The notes under the pieces are model-generated. The model was not told the DNA's origin. It ran no database searches and saw nothing but the letters and a program-made list of their open reading frames with translations. Positions 22,862 to 25,787 of a stretch of 25,787 nt of DNA are shown piece after piece. Within the stretch, counting starts at the first letter, position 1. Every line of letters starts with the position of its first letter. Position numbers and translations under genes: made by a program. Source of the DNA: JBDHTS01 sp044221445 (GTDB taxonomy: Bacteria; Pseudomonadota; Alphaproteobacteria; Micavibrionales; Micavibrionaceae); the NCBI GenBank assembly GCA_044221445.1, contig JBGAPF010000028.1, forward strand, positions 1-25,787, in the 5' to 3' direction.

Positions 22862-24457
22862 CTATTTCTGCTTAACCACCGATATGCGCTGGTCGCCCCT
22901 GTATGCCATGGAATACAGCGTATCGTATTGCGGCAGCGTTTCATAATTATCGTGCCGCACCACCGCGACAGCGCCGGGATGAACGGCGAGCCAGGTATCG
23001 AGACCGCCTTTATCGATAACATCCAGAGGCTTTGCGAGACCCGCGGTAAAGCCGATCTCACCTGCATACTTTGGCATGAAGGCGATGGGGCTTTGCAGAT
23101 AAGGGGCGAGGACAGGGGCCAGAGGCCTTAAATCGAAATATTGATAGAGGTGTCGTTGCGCCTGGAGCGTAGTCAGGCACAGCAGCAGGCCTGTGCTTGC
23201 GGCCATGGCAAGCACGCGCCCTTCAAGGGATTTGCGCGCGGCCATAATCACTGCCAGCGACGCAATGCCGGCGATTATGAAAGGCCATGCCGAAAAATGG
23301 TTGAGTCCGTCGGACAGAATATGGTCGCTGCTGTTATGGACGATCAGCGGCAACAGCGGGGCGCACGCAAACGCCCCGAAGGCCAGCACATAAAGAAGAA
23401 TCGTCGCTGGAAATGTTTTGCCCTCGTTACCGGGCGCCGCTTTGGCCATGGCTGCGGCCGCAAGCAGGGCCAATCCGCTGGTCAGCGGTACCAGATAATG
23501 AGGCTGTTTCCCGCTGATCAGGCTGAAAGCGATAAAAGCCGGTATAATCCAGCTGAGAACAAATTTAATAGACGGTGTGGCTGAAAGGGTTCTGAATTCT
23601 TTGATGCCCTGCCATAAAACGCGAGTGAACAGCCAGGGAAGCATGAAGAGAGGTAGCAAAGGCAGATAAAACCAGACCGGTCGGCGGTGATCGAATGCAT
23701 TGACCATACGTCCCGCCGATTGGCCCCAGAAAATCATATGGGCAAATTCCCTGCCGCCGATGATCGCCGCCGGCACGGCCCAGGCGAGGCCGATCATTAC
23801 CGCCATAAGCACGCCGCCGGCCACCCGCAGATACCATTCCTTTTTCGTATAAACCGTCTGCCACAGGAAAGGGGCGAGCAGGGCTGGCGGCATCAGGTGG
23901 ACAAGGATGACCGGACCCTTCGCGAGAACGGCCATGCCCATAGCCAGCCCGAACAGGATCCAAGGGCGTGCCGAACGCTCATGCCCGGCGCGCCATAAAC
24001 AGATCAGCGCGCCCAGCACGCAGGCGTAGAGCAGAAAATCGAACATGATCATATTGCCGTAGATCATGAAAGGCGGGCTGGCCAGCAGCAGCAATGGCGT
24101 AAGGCGTGCTGCCAAGGCATTGTCCGGGAACAGGTCTTTGGCGAACTTCGCTGTCAGAAAAAAAACCGCCGTCGCTACGCAGAGTGACACGATGCGGGCC
24201 GCGCCTACCGACGGTCCTGTCACACTCCAGACCAGATTGATCAGCCAAAACAAGAGCGGCGGTTTATGGGAGTAAGGCTCCCCGTTCAGGGTCGGCAGCA
24301 TCCATTGCCCCGAATGCCGCATTTCCCAGGCAACGGTCAGATAACGCGTTTCATCGACAGGAAAAGCAGGAAACGTGGCGGCCATGCATGCCCATACGCC
24401 CGTAAGGATCAGAAAGGCAACGCCGACTGGACTAAACAGAAACTCACGAATTTTCAT
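22862..24457 (-). CDS. ArnT-like glycosyltransferase (GT39/PMT family)
   Basis: A 531-residue polytopic membrane enzyme that should transfer a sugar from a polyprenyl phosphate carrier to an acceptor on the periplasmic side. The first periplasmic loop has the catalytic acidic pair in FPVDETRYLTVAWEMRHSGQ (D35, E36) and the family motif LNGEPYSHKPPLLFW (KPPL at 65-68). About 12 hydrophobic helices follow. ArnT adds aminoarabinose to lipid A; other members add mannose, galacturonic acid or glucosamine, so the sugar is open. Its start overlaps the LAB_N gene by 14 bases. With the upstream GT2 (carrier loading) and LAB_N genes it forms a complete lipid-linked sugar transfer module. Confidence 0.88.
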   Translation of the reverse strand: MKIREFLFSPVGVAFLILTGVWACMAATFPAFPVDETRYLTVAWEMRHSGQWMLPTLNGEPYSHKPPLLFWLINLVWSVTGPSVGAARIVSLCVATAVFFLTAKFAKDLFPDNALAARLTPLLLLASPPFMIYGNMIMFDFLLYACVLGALICLWRAGHERSARPWILFGLAMGMAVLAKGPVILVHLMPPALLAPFLWQTVYTKKEWYLRVAGGVLMAVMIGLAWAVPAAIIGGREFAHMIFWGQSAGRMVNAFDHRRPVWFYLPLLPLFMLPWLFTRVLWQGIKEFRTLSATPSIKFVLSWIIPAFIAFSLISGKQPHYLVPLTSGLALLAAAAMAKAAPGNEGKTFPATILLYVLAFGAFACAPLLPLIVHNSSDHILSDGLNHFSAWPFIIAGIASLAVIMAARKSLEGRVLAMAASTGLLLCLTTLQAQRHLYQYFDLRPLAPVLAPYLQSPIAFMPKYAGEIGFTAGLAKPLDVIDKGGLDTWLAVHPGAVAVVRHDNYETLPQYDTLYSMAYRGDQRISVVKQK

Positions 24458-24746
24458 CGGCTATGGTCAGCTTTTTGGGGCCGTGGATAAAATACAGGTT
24501 GCGCGTATAGATGGTAAGCCCGGCCATCTGCCCCAACACAAAAGGCAGTTCCTTCTGGTGAACGGCATAGACGAGTGTGATAAGGCCGCCGATAATGCTG
24601 AAATACCAGAAAGCGGTTGGAACGACGCTTTTTTTCTCTTTCTCGGAAGCCAGCCACTGCACAAAAAAGCGCATAAAAAAAAGACTTTGGCCAAGCAATC
24701 CAATGGCCAGCCATACGTGGTTGGTGTCAAACCATCCTTCGGTCAT
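24444..24746 (-). CDS. Lipid A biosynthesis N-terminal-domain (LAB_N) membrane protein
   Basis: A 100-residue protein with three hydrophobic helices that matches LAB_N from end to end: VWLAIGLLGQSLFFMRFFVQ, then WLASEKEKKSVVPTAFWYFS, GGLITLVYAVHQKELPFVLG and a final YTRNLYF. Such stand-alone proteins sit between a GT2 and an ArnT-like gene in many alphaproteobacteria; their small multi-helix form resembles the flippase subunits ArnE/ArnF, which makes carrier flipping a possible role (inference). The ATG overlaps the GT2 stop (ATGA, 24743-24746). A longer reading from 24821 adds 25 residues that are only shadow of the GT2 gene. Confidence 0.87.
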   Translation of the reverse strand: MTEGWFDTNHVWLAIGLLGQSLFFMRFFVQWLASEKEKKSVVPTAFWYFSIIGGLITLVYAVHQKELPFVLGQMAGLTIYTRNLYFIHGPKKLTIADENS

Positions 24747-25462
24747 TCTTTTACCTCGACAGGCGGCTTTGTGCGCGCAACGATCCATCGTACGCCGAAT
24801 AGGTCTGCAATCCCCACCCACAGGCGGTTCATGACGCCGTATTTCGATACCCCCCGGGTGCGGGGCCTGTGCGCGACATCCACCAGGACGATCTCGACTC
24901 CTTTGGCTTTCATCAGAACAGGAATAAACCGGTGAAGATGGTTAAAAAACGGCAACTCAAGGAAATCATCGCGGCGGAACAGTTTCAGGCCGCAACCCGT
25001 GTCACGGACACCGTCCTGCAGAATGGCCGCGCGTATCTTGTTGGCAATACGGGAAGACAGGATGCGCACTGCGTTATCCTGCCGCTTGCGGCGCTGGCCC
25101 GCCACAAGGATGCGGGGATTGCGCACGGCATGTTCGAGGTAGAGCTTGTATAGAGCAGGGATATCCGCAGGATCGTTTTGCCCGTCCCCGTCCATGGTCA
25201 CGATCAGCGGGGCGGTTGCCACGCGCACGCCGGTATGAATGGCCATGCTCTGGCCGCTGCGCGTCATATGCGTGACGATGCGCAGTTGCGGGCAGCTAGC
25301 CTTAAGCGCGTTCAGGGCGGGGACTGTGTTGTCGCTGCTGCCGTCGTTGACGACCACTATTTCTTTCAGCGGCACGGATTTCGCCGCCAGGGCGATTTCC
25401 TCGACCAGCGGCACGATGCTGTCCACCTCGTTGTAGGCGGGTATGACAACGGAACATTCCAT
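24743..25462 (-). CDS. GT2 polyprenyl-phosphate sugar transferase (DPM1/ArnC-like)
   Basis: A 239-residue family 2 glycosyltransferase with the GT-A core: CSVVIPAYNEVDSIVPLVEE at the N-terminus, VVNDGSSDNT, the metal-binding MDGDGQNDPADIP (D91, D93), and RDTGCGLKLFRRD followed by LPFFNHLHRFIPVLMKAKG, the acceptor-site region of dolichol-phosphate mannose synthases and ArnC. It lacks the C-terminal transmembrane helices seen in ArnC, so it is of the soluble or membrane-associated DPM1 type. It should load a sugar onto undecaprenyl phosphate for the downstream ArnT-like enzyme. The ATG at 25462 has GAGGGG about eight bases upstream. It is the first gene of a three-gene overlapping operon. Confidence 0.9.
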   Translation of the reverse strand: MECSVVIPAYNEVDSIVPLVEEIALAAKSVPLKEIVVVNDGSSDNTVPALNALKASCPQLRIVTHMTRSGQSMAIHTGVRVATAPLIVTMDGDGQNDPADIPALYKLYLEHAVRNPRILVAGQRRKRQDNAVRILSSRIANKIRAAILQDGVRDTGCGLKLFRRDDFLELPFFNHLHRFIPVLMKAKGVEIVLVDVAHRPRTRGVSKYGVMNRLWVGIADLFGVRWIVARTKPPVEVKE

Positions 25463-25548
25463 ATGATTATCCCCTCTGGAATGTGGTTATAGCGTTTTAA
25501 AAAGCGGCGCGCACCAGCTTTTCTTTTGTAAGCTGACCCACCTCAGGA

Positions 25549-25787
25549 TTACAGACCGCCTCTGGGTTTCGTAAATACCTTTTGCATGCGGCGGTTTTCG
25601 AAATCATCCGGTGGCGGCACGGGCACGATTTCACCCTTTTTCTCCGCGGGCGGACCGGTCAGCACGGGCTTTTTATCCTCAAGCCCGCCTTTTGCGGGCG
25701 CTGCGCCGGGAATGTCCTGCGGCAGGGCGGGAAGCGGGATAGATTTTCTTCGTTCTTCATTTTCCGGATTGATATAGCGTCGTTTAT
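25549..25787 (-). CDS. C-terminal end of a proline-rich protein (partial)
   Basis: An open frame of 78 codons runs from the right edge to TAA at 25549-25551; no start is seen, so the gene begins outside the window. The sequence is rich in Pro, Lys and Glu (SIPLPALPQDIPGAAPAKGG; GPPAEKKGEIVPVPPPDDFE) and ends MQKVFTKPRGGL. It looks like a disordered C-terminal tail. The reading is supported by the lack of stops and by in-frame continuity to the edge; the opposite-strand ORF at 25586-25777 is a shadow of it. Family unknown. The gap of 86 bases to the GT2 gene shows no clear terminator. Confidence 0.55.
   Translation of the reverse strand, partial: KRRYINPENEERRKSIPLPALPQDIPGAAPAKGGLEDKKPVLTGPPAEKKGEIVPVPPPDDFENRRMQKVFTKPRGGL

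Noticed and set aside
17517..25462. Pilin glycosylation by the adjacent GT2/LAB_N/ArnT-like operon
   Set aside because: Proximity only; the operons are convergent and separated by another gene, and LAB_N association points to lipid-linked or lipid A sugars.

Overview
The window looks like chromosome of an alphaproteobacterium. The evidence is the run lptM-like lipoprotein / lysA / TIGR02302-type membrane protein, an HIG1-domain protein coupled to ubiG, a RodZ-like protein coupled to ispG, and a LAB_N protein between two sugar transferases. The assignment to class is an inference from gene content; a Micavibrio- or Rhodospirillales-like lineage is possible but cannot be proved here. Genes are tightly packed, with many ATGA or TAATG junctions. 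I see no tRNA, rRNA, CRISPR array, IS element or phage.

Layout. 1-2189 (minus, runs off the left edge) is one open frame of 729 codons that reads as a divergent glutamine-synthetase-fold ligase. Divergent from it are a GNAT acetyltransferase and a 52-residue membrane protein (2217-2962). ygfZ (minus) and a family 9 glycosyltransferase (plus) start from the same CATG at 3766-3769. From 11009 down to 4729 a minus-strand series encodes an LptM-like lipoprotein, LysA, a TIGR02302-type protein, a YejA-like solute-binding protein and a small lipoprotein. Facing away are a TlpA-like thioredoxin and a pentapeptide-repeat protein (10996-12945). ubiG-HIG1 (minus) is divergent from lysC - rodZ-like - ispG (plus, 13959-17425).

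17517-22597 is the most unusual part: four consecutive plus-strand genes for prepilin-like proteins that share one cysteine-rich ectodomain with six conserved cysteines. The first is broken by a one-base frameshift near 17905 and carries an extra C-terminal domain of about 290 residues. The second has its start codon inside a hairpin whose loop holds the ribosome-binding site. The fourth lacks the Glu of the prepilin motif, as GspK/PilX-type tip subunits do. No pilus ATPase, secretin, platform protein or prepilin peptidase is present, so assembly must depend on genes elsewhere.

22667-25787 holds a small membrane protein, then a minus-strand operon of GT2 transferase, LAB_N protein and ArnT-like GT39 transferase, typical of lipid-linked sugar transfer to lipid A or another envelope glycan, and finally the C-terminal end of a proline-rich protein cut by the right edge.
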